64,000 nucleotides of DNA, taken from contig CM037863.1 of the NCBI GenBank assembly GCA_021292105.1, positions 3,972,056-4,036,055 of the forward strand, given 5' to 3'. Positions within the stretch are counted from its first letter, which is position 1, and each line of letters begins with the position of its first letter. The stretch is from Anadara kagoshimensis (Eukaryota > Mollusca > Bivalvia > Arcoida > Arcidae). The position numbers and the translations under genes are program-made. Positions 25,201-35,100 of this stretch are shown here, one piece after another. The notes below the pieces were generated by a model. The model saw only the letters and a list, made by a program, of their open reading frames with translations. It was not told where the DNA came from and ran no database searches.

Positions 25201-28200
25201 TGAAAACTGGTGCAAAAGAGAAAATGTGGAATATTTTCTTGGACAATCTTCTAATGACCAGAGAAATGATAATGCCTTTCCTTGATGAATATAAATACAT
25301 GTACAACCAGTCTTAGAAAGTACTGAAATCTGCAAAATGAAATTAAACATATGTATGGAGCATCTGAACATGAATTTTGGTGTAAAGATCATTACTTCAA
25401 TATTGTTTTAATTTGTTTTAAATCTGACAGAGACCATAGCAATAGAAACAATTATCAGGAACTGCATGTAGTTCTGTGATTGTTCCTTGGTCATGACCTA
25501 TCTAAAATAATACATACCTTTTTAAATAAGGCCTTAATTTTAGTGATTTCTTCAATCTATTAATATCTTATTCTACATTTTTAAATATAATTCAAATTTG
25601 CATAAACTTGATAAGAATTACATTGAAAATAAACTCCCAATTTGCATATGGGTCTGCAAATTCATCAGTGTATTTTATTCTATTTAAAATGTAAATCTAT
25701 TATATATACGTACCAACATGTCTTCTCTCTATATCTAAAATAATACATGTAACATCTGTTGTTTTTCTGTTTTTTCTTTCTCTCAACTGCTTCTTCCAAA
25801 CTTATTCGTTCACCGACATATTCTAACAGGAAATCGCCCTTATAAAATGTCTTAGTAGCAAAAACCCCAAACCCTACGAAAATAAATCAAACAGTCTGAA
25901 CATATTTGTGTAAAAAATGGTTCATACAAGTTTTGGGTAAAAAAAATTTAAGGATTTTTCAAGAGGTTTTCAAGACTACTGTCTAATGTAAGGATTTTCA
26001 AGGTCTTTATAAAATAATAAACAGAAAAACACTGTAATATCATTTACAATATACCTTTAATTTAATTTTTCAATTAATCCAGATAGTTAAGTTGCTGTTC
26101 AAGCCTTAAAAGATTTTGTTGAGAATTTAATATATCCAAGACAGGCAAGTCAGGTTTCATTTCTATACCGTATTTTTGGGCTCACACTGCGTCAGCGTGT
26201 ACCCTAGATTTTGGCATTTGTGTACACAAATAACTCCTAATTGTTTTAAAATTAATCCATGAAAATGATTGTTAGTAGTGCTCATTTTTCAGACATTTCA
26301 AGAGGAACTTATCAGATTATTATCCCTTCCAATCATAATGTACCCATTAACATGTATTTTGACGTATGCAAAACATGATGAGAACTTTAGCAGTTTTAAA
26401 ATTGGTACAAATGCGCAATTCAATTTTTTTCACTTCTCTTACCAATGTACTGATTGATTAACATTTTGCAGAAGCCATCCTAGTCCAACCCACTTTCACA
26501 CCAATATTGGTCACTACTGAGACTATCAATTCTAGGCACCTACAATCATAAATGTCAATATCTAAAAATCGCTGTATTTCAAATAACAGAATTTAAACTG
26601 ATCTATGTATACATTTTACAGCACTTGCATTCTATAAATTGTGAGACAATAGAATATTATGGTCAGATGATTAAAAACTCATGGACTACTGGAAAGTTTC
26701 AAATTTCCTGTAATTGTTCACGCCATAGTAAAGTGAGTTTCTTTTGCAATAAAATAGCTCTGTTTATCTAGCATAAGTTTAAAACAATTGTGTTAAACTA
26801 GTTCAGTGTTGATGTAATTGATGAATGATTGATTGATTAATGGTGTTTAACGTCCCAGTCAAGAATATTTCATTCATATCGAGACGTCGCCAGCTATAGG
26901 CGAAGGTGCAGAAATTTTGCCTGTGCGTTGCGCTGATGGCATTATACAGCAGGGTTCTTTATCGTGTCGAGCCTACTAAGACACGGGACCTCGTTTATTT
27001 CAAGTTCCCATCCGAAAGAACTGTGACTTTCATTTTGTAATGCCGAGTGCTTGGCAAAAGAACAGTCACTACCCACTTTTAAGTCTTGGGTCAGACGCGG
27101 CCCGGGTTCGAACCACGACCTCCCATTTACGGAGCGAGCACTCTACCAACTTAGCTACCGCAGTGGTCTGTAATTGATGAGAATAGAACTGATACACTAA
27201 GAGGTTGCAACATCAAATTTATAAAAGTAAATGACTTTTGAAAATTGGCTTTGTCATGACCTGAATGGAAATAAATTAAAGAAAACATTACACATATTTC
27301 ACAATTTAAAAAAAAAAGAAATATTGTACATGTATATCGTTTGCGTTTGCCTACTTACTTTGGCTAATGTTTGACCTGATACTTGCTCTAAGCTGAAATG
27401 TAAATAAAAGAATATGTAAATTTTATTCATTTCAGATTGTTATATTGTATGTATCAAAAATACATGAAAATTCTTTAAGATCTTGCATGCATGATTGTAT
27501 GTTATATGTAAGAATTAAGCATCATGGCTATTTGTATTAACATGAACCTTGCATGCATGTCATAGAAAGTAGTGAGTTGCATGTGTGTTTTTGGATAATA
27601 CAGATAATATATTTCAAACACCTCAAGTATGCTTAGCACAATGAAATGAATAATCTAGCATTCATGAGTATTTTGTGACCATCAATGTTGATTGAAGTTT
27701 TTGCATTCCAAACATCCATCTAAACTTCCATACAGTTATGTCAAGAGACTTTATTTGGTATGAGTCAATAATAAAAGTTTTATTGAATCATCATCATCTT
27801 CATCATGGATGTCACTGAATGAATGGGGGTTTACTTTCATATTGATGAACCAAAGTAACTAAATGGGTTACTATAGTGATAATTTATCCAAACTTTAATT
27901 AGGGACTATCTAGGTCAGATGAGCCTCCAAATATGACAAAAAATGAAAAAGGTGACTTTAAATCAGGATTTAAACCCTAGACATTCCCAATACTAGCAAG
28001 ACGGTATACCAACTGAAACTATCGAACTATGCACAGCACTGCATTCCCCCAGTAATAAACCTAGCAGATATATTAGATGAATGATTAAAATTTTTCAAAG
28101 ATTAGAACTTTTCTAAATCCAAAATAAAATAATTACCAATTATTTCTAGTTGCTGGTTCTTCTGTCTATAGAGGGTTGCTGTTTTTATTTGTTCCCAAAG

Positions 28201-29602
28201 TGACGGATGTGTATGTGTTATTCTAAAAACTGAACAAGAACCTGATCTCGCTTAAAATTCCGGTGGATGTAACCTACGCCATGTGTATGGAAAATACTTC
28301 TATTAAATTTAATTCATAATATTACTGGAATTTTAATCTTGACTGGCATTAAACTAAAATAAGATATCTGGTGCCATAATTAGACACTATTCAATCTATA
28401 GTTTATAACAGCAACAAGATTTTACTGTGACAGGACTTTTGAGAATATTTCACATTAATCCAGATGTGAATGATAACCAACTGACAGTATCAAGTTGGTC
28501 ATTCATAATATTATAACAAATTTTTTTCAACCCCTCTCCCTTCTATAGTTTACGCTGTTATGAAAAATAATTTCAATCTACGATGCTTCAGGCTTTTTTC
28601 ACTAACGACATTTAATACAGTATTTACAAAAAAAAATAAAAATAAACTAAAGTTCTATGACCTATGTTCGATATAATTGATACATTACATCTATCAAACA
28701 TATTTGTCATTGTTGAACTTTGGGCTTGCCAGTGCATTACTTACCATCTTTTTTCCATAGCTTTATGTAAAGCTGGTCATTTTTAAGTTTTTAAAACTGC
28801 AAACATCTGCAATGGAATCTGGAAAAATAAGTAAATTTGGACGTTAGAAAAAAACTGATGACAGGCAAACTAATGTAACAGGAAAGAGAAAAATGTTGGG
28901 TTGGATCATGGATCAAACCCGGGACCTCCTGCACTATAGACGAGTGCTCTACCACTGAGCTACCCAGACGGCTACATTCCTCACTTCATTATGTTATTCA
29001 ATTCCTTGAAGTTGAATGGAAACCACCAGGTTCCCACCTGCTGGTCGGCCAATTCCCAGGGTAGGAAAAGCCCCAAAATATATTGTTCAGGAAAGAAAAA
29101 ATGCAGTGCCGGATCGGGATCGGGACCTTCCTGCACTATAGGCGATTGCTCTACCACTAAGATACGCAGACCGCTACACTAATAACATCAGTGCTGAAAG
29201 ACCATGCGAATTTTTCGTACGCTGCCATGACCGGTTCATGCTGATATGAACGTATGGCCGGTGACCTCCTTCCGTTAATCGATCCAATATATCCAAATAT
29301 TTATAAAATATAGTGGTATTAATCAACAAAACTCCACAAATCAGTAAATTGTTAAGTGGTTGGCTTAACTATGATCTAACATGTCGACCTGGCGACCATA
29401 TAAGCAGTGCTTATTTTCAAATAATATTACAAGTTTCTGTGCTGAAAAAACGTCAATACCAAAATATATTAATTCTTTGTTATTCAATAAAACACTTATA
29501 ACAGCATTTAAAAAAAAATCAAAATAATAATGTTAAAATACCGTTACTTACAGCATTCCTTTTTCTATCACATGTTGTTGACATTGACGTTTCCGGGAAC
29601 AT
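15910..29602 (-). CDS. KMT5A-like SET-domain protein lysine methyltransferase, multi-exon gene (partial model)
   Basis: Likely a nuclear protein-lysine methyltransferase related to KMT5A/PR-Set7-type enzymes, using S-adenosylmethionine. My minus-strand exon model: 29602-29552 (ATG, 17 codons), 27392-27359, 25873-25714 and 25053-24843 (the SET domain), 23112-22865, 22575-22468, 19008-18913 and 18124-18029 (acidic tail), 16239-15910 (C-terminal domain and stop). The two SET exons join across a split Cys codon, and the four acidic exons join in phase 1. Two junctions do not match in phase (24843 to 23112 and 18029 to 16239), so one small exon was probably missed in each gap. Exons 1 and 2 are phase-compatible but supported only by splice sites and open frame. 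A one-base lesion lies in exon 23112-22865. Target residue and histone specificity cannot be inferred; an orphan KMT5A-A-like paralogue is more likely than the single-copy KMT5A. Confidence 0.6.
16439..16762 (+). mobile_element. tRNA-derived SINE, family 1, copy c
   Basis: Same body and tail as copy b, with a more decayed B box (GGTTCAAAACC). Lies in the SET gene region, antisense to the gene. Confidence 0.72.
18029..18124 (-). CDS. Acidic cassette exon, copy 3
   Basis: A 96-base exon, phase 1 at both ends, encoding LIQKEDMCDDEDDNKH and then NNGCSFEK. It has the same length as copy 2. It is less acidic at its end, where NNG replaces DDD. Confidence 0.62.
18356..18737. mobile_element. hAT-type MITE in an intron of the SET gene
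   Basis: Termini TAGGGGTGTAACGATAT and CGTTACACCCCTA are inverted. Flanking 8-mers GTAACAAT/CTAACAAC match at six of eight positions, consistent with an aged 8-bp hAT target duplication. No ORF of note. Confidence 0.72.
18913..19008 (-). CDS. Acidic cassette exon, copy 2
   Basis: A 96-base exon, phase 1 at both ends, encoding LIQREDGLHDDDDDEYCP and then TDDDSASEK. Acceptor (TTTCAG) and donor (GTAAGAGTGTAAAAGATC) are near-identical to those of the copy at 22468-22575, showing that intron edges were duplicated with the exon. Confidence 0.65.
20190..20350 (-). repeat. Short degenerate tandem repeat (~27 bp)
   Basis: Repeats of CACCCCATCAACTAC with variable spacers; gives a Val/Lys/Asp-rich minus-strand ORF. 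In an intron of the SET gene. Confidence 0.5.
21930..22445 (+). repeat. ~75-bp minisatellite (TACTGGGTTGCATGTGTGTC)
   Basis: About six units: TTATGTACTGGGTTGCATG, then AAGAAAGTAGTGAATTG, then ATGTGTGTGCATG. A single related unit lies at 27525-27600. Located in an intron of the SET gene. Confidence 0.82.
22468..22575 (-). CDS. Acidic cassette exon, copy 1
   Basis: A 108-base exon, phase 1 at both ends, from a CTTCCAG acceptor to GTAAGAGTG. It encodes LTQKEDGHDDADGDIHD and, after a spacer, DDDSSFEK. It shares the start L-x-Q-(K/R)-E-D and the end SxEK with two exons further downstream, including flanking intron bases, so the three arose by duplication. Confidence 0.65.
22865..23112 (-). CDS. 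Acidic Ser/Glu/Asp repeat exon with a one-base lesion
   Basis: The exon runs from a TTTTTGCAG acceptor to a GTAAG donor. It encodes a Lys/Ser-rich start, then about five tandem units of the type YDSSSESE. At about 22986-22990 one base is missing relative to neighbouring units (GCCTCTG instead of GCTCTCTG on the plus strand), switching to a frame reading IHHQRAN. The 248-base length is one short of a multiple of three, while the exon is phase 1 at both ends, which independently supports a missing base. Ser/Asp/Glu runs of this kind are typical casein-kinase-2 substrates and nuclear acidic tails (inference). Confidence 0.65.
24843..25053 (-). CDS. SET domain, C-terminal (catalytic core) exon
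   Basis: A 211-base exon between a TTTGTCAG acceptor and a GTAAGT donor. It encodes CIDATDTNNRL, then RYLNDS in place of the classic RxxNHS (Asn-Asp is usual in KMT5A-A-like paralogues), then the Cys/Lys/Met-rich strand, LCLYVTKTIPKGQEIRYDYGD (the GEExxYDYG substrate and cofactor motif with its catalytic Tyr), and a short EWRNL end. The exon ends in phase 0. Reading through the donor reaches a stop four codons later, so intron retention would give a short SET protein ending just after the domain. Confidence 0.85.
25060..25093 (+). repeat. AAT trinucleotide microsatellite
   Basis: (AAT)11 immediately upstream (gene sense) of the second SET exon, within about 10 bases of its acceptor, so it occupies the polypyrimidine tract region. 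Confidence 0.85.
25714..25873 (-). CDS. SET domain, N-terminal exon
   Basis: A 160-base exon bounded by AG (25874-25875) and GTACGT. It encodes GFGVFATKTFYKGDFLLEY, the SET-I entry motif corresponding to the family's GRGVFATxxFxxGDFxxEY, which contributes to the S-adenosylmethionine pocket. It then encodes a Lys-rich helix and CYMYYFRYREKTC, matching the CYMYYFxYxxKTYCVDAT stretch of KMT5A-type enzymes. The final codon is split (TG, completed by T of the next exon), restoring the expected Cys before IDAT. Exon boundaries, phase and motif order agree, so this is a real coding exon. Confidence 0.82.
26828..27170 (-). mobile_element. tRNA-derived SINE, family 1, copy d
   Basis: Reverse complement of the family: the tail GGTGTTTAACGTCCCAGTCA comes first, the B box complement (GGGTTCGAACC) near 27110. 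Sits in a proposed intron of the SET gene. Confidence 0.75.
28137..28222 (-). CDS. Candidate additional or alternative exon
   Basis: An open 86-base segment between a GTTCAGTTTTTAG acceptor and GTAATT. It would encode ITHTHPSLWEQIKTATLYR and then QKNQQLEII, ending in phase 1, compatible with the SET exon at 25873. Its start phase does not fit the exon at 29552. It may be an alternative 5' exon, part of another gene, or chance. Confidence 0.25.
28895..29180 (-). repeat. Two tandem tRNA-like (SINE head) segments
   Basis: 28910-28980 reads on the minus strand GTCTGGGTAGCTCAGTGGTA then GAGCACTCG and a degenerate T arm. A diverged copy lies at 29095-29175. Neither folds into a proper acceptor or T stem, so they are SINE heads rather than tRNA genes. 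A third decayed relative lies at about 14110-14205. Confidence 0.55.
29552..29602 (-). CDS. Probable first coding exon of the SET gene
   Basis: An ATG at 29602 opens 17 codons (MFPETSMSTTCDRKRNA) ending at a strong GTAAGTAA donor in phase 0. The next candidate exon (27392-27359, CATTTCAG acceptor, GTAAGT donor) adds 11 residues and ends in phase 1, which fits the SET exon. The region above it looks like a promoter. Conservation was not testable, so this is a proposal. Confidence 0.4.
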
Positions 29603-29622
29603 GGCCGAATTTTACATGTCCT

Positions 29623-29632
29623 GCGCATGCGC
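29623..29632. promoter_or_regulatory. Palindromic NRF1-type site, probable promoter of the SET gene
   Basis: GCGCATGCGC is the classic NRF1 core and is rare in this AT-rich, CpG-poor window. It lies about 20 bases upstream of the proposed ATG on the minus strand, with an ETS-like TTCCGGGAA at 29591-29599, within a short CpG-rich patch. NRF1/ETS pairs typify TATA-less housekeeping promoters. Confidence 0.5.
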
Positions 29633-29875
29633 GAGTCGTTGCCGAGTAAAGTGTGTAACTGTACAGATCACTGTGGGGATTGAATGTGGAAATCTACGGG
29701 TTTACACCGGAAACCCAAACATGTGAAAATTTTGTATTGTCTGAATAGGATACGGTCTAAATAGCATTTTCAGACGGATTTTCAACTCAACACACGAGTG
29801 TATGCGCTGGGTTGAAAATATGTAGTGACTTGCACGTGTGTATTCATTTTAGTGTAGTGGGAAGAAGGTAAATAC

Positions 29876-29898
29876 AAACACACACACACACACACACA

Positions 29899-29930
<32 letters not shown>

Positions 29931-29951
29931 CGCTCGCTCACACACACGTAA

Positions 29952-29995
<44 letters not shown>

Positions 29996-30331
29996 ACAAC
30001 GTCTTCTGGCGTGCGTACACATACATACACGTACACATACACACACACTCTCGCTCATACACACGTAATCTCTCTCTCTCTCTCACACACAACGTCTTCT
30101 GGCGTGCGTACACATACACACGTACACATAAACACACTCTCTCTCACACACACTCTCTCTCTCTCTCACACAACGTCTTCTGGTGTGCGTACACATACAC
30201 ACGTACACTCTCTCTCTCAGACACATGCTCGCTCACACACACGTAATCTCTCTCTCTCTCTCTCACAACGTCTTCTGGCGTGCGTACACTACACACGTAC
30301 ACATACACACACACTCTCGCTAACACACACG

Positions 30332-30377
<46 letters not shown>

Positions 30378-30550
30378 GTCTTCTGGCGTGCGTACACATA
30401 CACACACACGTAATCTCTCTCTCTCTCTCTCTCAACGTCTTCTGGCGTGCGTACACATACACACACACGCTTGCTCACACACGTAATCTCTCTCTCTCTC
30501 TCTCTCTCTCACAACGTCTTCTGACATACACACGTACACACACACAGGCA

Positions 30551-30602
<52 letters not shown>

Positions 30603-30630
30603 ATCTTCTGGCGTGCGTACACAAACACAC

Positions 30631-30686
<56 letters not shown>

Positions 30687-30753
30687 ATCTTCTGGCGTGC
30701 GTACACTTACATACACACTCTCTCACACACACACGCGCTCTCTCACACACACA

Positions 30754-30817
<64 letters not shown>
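29876..30817 (+). repeat. Compound CT/CA array, large copy
   Basis: At least nine spacer copies (CAACGTCTTCTGGCGTGCGT or close variants) separated by (CT)n and CACACGTAATCTCT blocks, ending in a long CT tract at 30751-30817. Confidence 0.92.
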
Positions 30818-30820
<3 letters not shown>

Positions 30821-31065
30821 GACATTTTTGTTTCCGCATTCCGCAGTAACTTCTCATAATTTATAAATACTGACCCCAGTTTCTTAATGATTCCTTCAAT
30901 AAAATTTTTTTTAATTTGAAATCTTAATAATTTTTTTTCCACATAACAGGAACATAAGGTATCCTTAGATCACTTAAAACAGTTGTATTTAGTTTTCTCA
31001 AAAATGTGTTATCTATAATTCCAAAAATATTATCAGAAATTCTTTAATTACTTTAAGGAAAATCT

Positions 31066-31390
31066 CGGCGACGTCCTCAGTTAGTAGAGTTCTTGATCCG
31101 TAAGTTGGAGGTCATGGGTTCAAACCACGACCGGGTCTGACCCTAGACTTGAAAGTTGGTAGTGACTGTTCTTTCGCCAAGTACTCGGCATTACGAAATG
31201 AAAATCACGGTTCTTTCGGATGGGAACTTAAAATAAACGATATCCCGTGTCACGGTAGTCTTGACACGATAAAGAACCCTGCCTTTTTAATGCCATGAGC
31301 GCATCGCACAGGCAAAATTTCTGTACCTTCGCCTATAGCTGGTGACGTCTCGATATAAGTATGAAATATTCTTGACTGGGACGTTACAGT
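31066..31390 (+). mobile_element. tRNA-derived SINE, family 1, copy e
   Basis: TCAGTTAGTAGAG (A box region), GGTTCAAACC (B box) and GACTGTTCTTTCGCCAAGTA; ends in TTGACTGGGACGTTA. Confidence 0.75.
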
Positions 31391-31485
31391 TCATAAGGAG
31401 TTGTTACATGTACATGGCCTGTTATTATAAGCGGTTTACATCAGTAATATTGTTATACTTCAGTAGCCAAGTGGGTAAGACATAA

Positions 31486-31843
31486 GATTGGTTAGTTGAA
31501 TAATGCTTAACAGCTATTTGTGACGAGAACTAATTCATTTATCTCTATGGATTAATCTATGAACAATTTTGTGTATGCATGTAAAGTGCGGGTGTATTGT
31601 ATGGTCTGCCTTGTACTAGCGCGCATTCAGGGCTACTGTAACTGCTAGCTCACAGAGTCAGTACGCCGCAGACAAGCGTATCACTCTCCCAGTCCATTAT
31701 ACTGATACCAGATGAATCAGTAAAGGCCAACGGCAAGGAAAATTAACTTTCACACATATTGTCCGAGCGGGACTCGAACTCGCAGCGGTGAGAGACCCTG
31801 AATTTGAAGATTGGCGTCTTATCCATTAGGCCACCGTGGCCTC
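31486..31843 (-). mobile_element. SINE family 2, copy e
   Basis: Reverse orientation; the tail GGTTAGTTGAATAATGCTTA first and head complement CCATTAGGCCACCGTGGCC at 31815-31843. B box complement GGGACTCGAACTC at about 31770. Confidence 0.76.
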
Positions 31844-31899
31844 TTGGTTAGATATAACGAAGGGTTATTAAGAGATGTAACCTCATGGGGAGACCAAAC

Positions 31900-32174
31900 T
31901 GTCCATTTAATTTTAAAGAATCACATGTCTTAGACACTGAATGCAATTTTAGCCCCCCCCCTCCTGTCTTGTCTACAGGCCTGGAAAATGAACGGAACGT
32001 CAATAAATCGTGTCAAAACAGGTCTAAATCAACATGGTCCAAAAAAAAGAGTAGTGCACTACCATCTGTTGCTGTTTTTTCCATTTATTATCGTCCTTCC
32101 AATAACAAGTATAATACAGGGCTAAAATTGCATTCAGTGTCTAAGACATCTGATTCTTTAAAATTAAATGGACA
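31900..32174. repeat. Inverted repeat, 56-bp arms, adjacent to the 50-bp satellite
   Basis: 31900-31955 and 32119-32174 are near-perfect reverse complements (TGTCCATTTAATTTTAAAGA … ACTGAATGCAATTTTAGCC) separated by 163 bases. The plus-strand ORF starting at 31885 spans both arms and is not credible as a gene. Confidence 0.85.
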
Positions 32175-32194
32175 TCTCCGTAATAAGCAGTATA

Positions 32195-35100
32195 ATTTAC
32201 GTTACACGTACTGTCCCGTTATCTTGTTCTGTCACGACACTGTTATTTACGTTACACGTACTGTCCCGTTATCTTGTTCTGTCACGACACTGTAATTTAC
32301 GTTTCACGTACTGTCCCGTTACCTTGTTCTGTCACGACACTGTTATTTACGTTACACGTACTGTCCCGTTATCTTGTTCTGTCACGACACTGTTATTTAC
32401 GTTTCACGTACCGTCCCGTTATCTTGTTCTGTCACGACACTGTAATTTACGTTTCACGTACTGTCCCGTTATCTTTTTCTGTCACGACATTGTTATTTAC
32501 GTTTCACGTACTGTCCCGTTATCTTGTTCTGTCACGACACTGTTATTTACGTTTTACGTACTGTCCCGTTACCTTGTTCTGTCACGACACTGTAATTTAC
32601 GTTACACGTACTGTCCCGTTATCTTGTTCTGTCACGACACTGTTATTTACGTTTCACGTACTGTCCCGTTATCTTGTTCTGTCACGACACTGTAATTTAC
32701 GTTACACGTACCGTCCCGTTATCTTGTTCTGTCACGACACTGTTATTTACGTTTCACGTACTGTCCCGTTATCTTGTTCTGTCACGACACTGTAATTTAC
32801 GTTTCACGTACTGTCCCGTTATCTTGTTCTGTCACGACACTGTTATTTACGTTTCACGTACTGTCCCGTTACCTTGTTCTGTCACGACACTGTAATTTAC
32901 GTTACACGTACTGTCCCGTTATCTTGTTATGTCACAACACTGTTATTTACGTTGCACGTACTGTCCCGCTATCTTGTTCTGTCACGACACTGTTATTTAC
33001 GTTTCACGTACTGTCCCATTATCTTGTTCTGTCACGACACTGTAATTTACGTTACACGTACTGTCCCGTTATCTTGTTTTGTCACGACACTGTTATTTAC
33101 GTTTCACGTACTGTCCCGTTATCTTGTTCTGTCACGACACTGTTATTTACGTTTCACGTACTGTCCCGTTATCTTGTTCTGTCACGACACTGTTATTTAC
33201 GTTACACGTACTGTCCCGTTATCTTGTTCTGTCACGACACTGTAATTTACGTTACACGTACTGTCCCGTTATCTTGTTCTGTCACGACACTGTTATTTAC
33301 GTTACACGTACTGTCCCGTTATCTTGTTCTGTCACGACACTGTTATTTACGTTACACGTACTGTCCCGTTATCTTGTTCTGTCACGACACTGTTATTTAC
33401 GTTACACGTACTGTCTCGTTACCTTGTTCTGTCACGACACTGTTATTTACGTTTCACGTACTGTCCCGTTACCTTGTTCTGTCACGACACTGTAATTTAC
33501 GTTTAACGCACTGTCCCGTTATCTTGTTCTGTCACGACACTGTAATTTATGTTACACGTACTGTCCCGTTACCTTGTTCTGTCACGACACTGTAATTTAC
33601 GCTGCACGGACTGTCCCGTTACCTTGTTCTGTCACGACACTGTAATTTACGCTACACGTACTGTCCCGTTATCTTGTTCTGTCACGACACTGTAATTTAC
33701 GTTACACGGACTGCCCCGTTATCTTGTTCTGTCACGACACTGTAATTTACGCTACAATTACTGTCCCGTTATCTTGTTCTGTCACGACACTGTAATTTAC
33801 GTTACACGTACTGTCCCGTTATCTTGTTTTTGTTCTGTCACGACACTGTAATTTACGTTACACGTACTGTCCCGTTACCTTGTTCTTTGTTCTGTCACGA
33901 CACTGTAGTTTACGTTACACGTACTGTCGCGTTATCTTGTTCTGTCACGACACTGTAATTTACGCTACACGTACTGTCCCGTTATCTTGTTCTGTCACGA
34001 CACTGTAATTTACGTTACACGTACTGTCCCGTTACCTTGTTCTTTGTTCTGTCACGACACTGTTATTTACGTTACACGTAATGCCCCGTTATCTTGTTTT
34101 GTCACGACATTGTAATTTACGTTAGACGTACTGTCCCGTTATCTTGTTCTGCCACGACACTGTAATTTACGTTACACGTACTGTCCCGTTATCTTGTTCT
34201 GTCACGACACTGTTATTTACGTTACACGTACTGTCCCGTTATCTTGTTCTGTCACGACATTGTAATTTACGTTACACGTACTGTCCCGTTATCTTGTTCT
34301 GTCACGACACTGTAATTTACGTTACACGTACTGTCCCGTTATCTTGTTCTGTCACGACACTGTTATTTACGTTACACGTGCTGTCCCGTTATCTTGTTCT
34401 GTCACGACATTGTTATTTATGTTACACGTACTGTCTCGTTATCTTGTTCTGTCACGACACTGTAATTTACGTTACACGTACTGTCCCATTATCTTGTTCT
34501 GTCACGACACTGTAATTTACGTTACACGTACTGTCTCGTTATCTTGTTCTGTCACGACACTGTAATTTACGTTACACGTACTGTCCCATTATCTTGTTCT
34601 GTCACGACATTGTAATTTACGTTACACGTACCGTCCCATTATCTTGTTCTGTCACGACACTGTAATTTACGTTACACGTACTGTCCCATTATCTTGTTCT
34701 GTCACGACACTGTAATTTACGTTACACGTACTGTCTCGTTATCTTGTTCTGTCACGACACTGTTATTTACGTTACACGTACTGCCCCGTTATCTTGTTCT
34801 GTCACGACATTGTAATTTACGTTACACGTACTGTCCCGTTATCTTGTTCTGTCACGACATTGTAATTTACGTTACACGTACTGTCCCGTTATCTTGTTCT
34901 GTCACGACACTGTAATTTACGTTACACGTACTGTCCCGTTATCTTGTTCTGTCACGACACTGTTATTTACGTTACACGTGCTGTCCCGTTATCTTGTTCT
35001 GTCACGACACTGTTATTTACGTTTCACGTACTGTCCCGTTATCTTCTTCTCTCATGACACTGTTATTTACGTAACACGTACTGTCCCGTTATCTTGTTTT

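Noticed and set aside
26070..26185. Minus-strand open segment reading KPDLPVLDILNSQQNLLRL
   Set aside because: Protein-like and followed by a stop and a GT donor-like site, but with no acceptor, no family match and an upstream stop close by.
28910..28980. tRNA gene on the minus strand
   Set aside because: D arm is good but the T stem and acceptor stem do not pair; a second decayed copy follows, so it is a SINE head.
31885..32295. 136-codon ORF that looks partly unique
   Set aside because: Spans both arms of an inverted repeat and runs into the satellite; no protein family resemblance.
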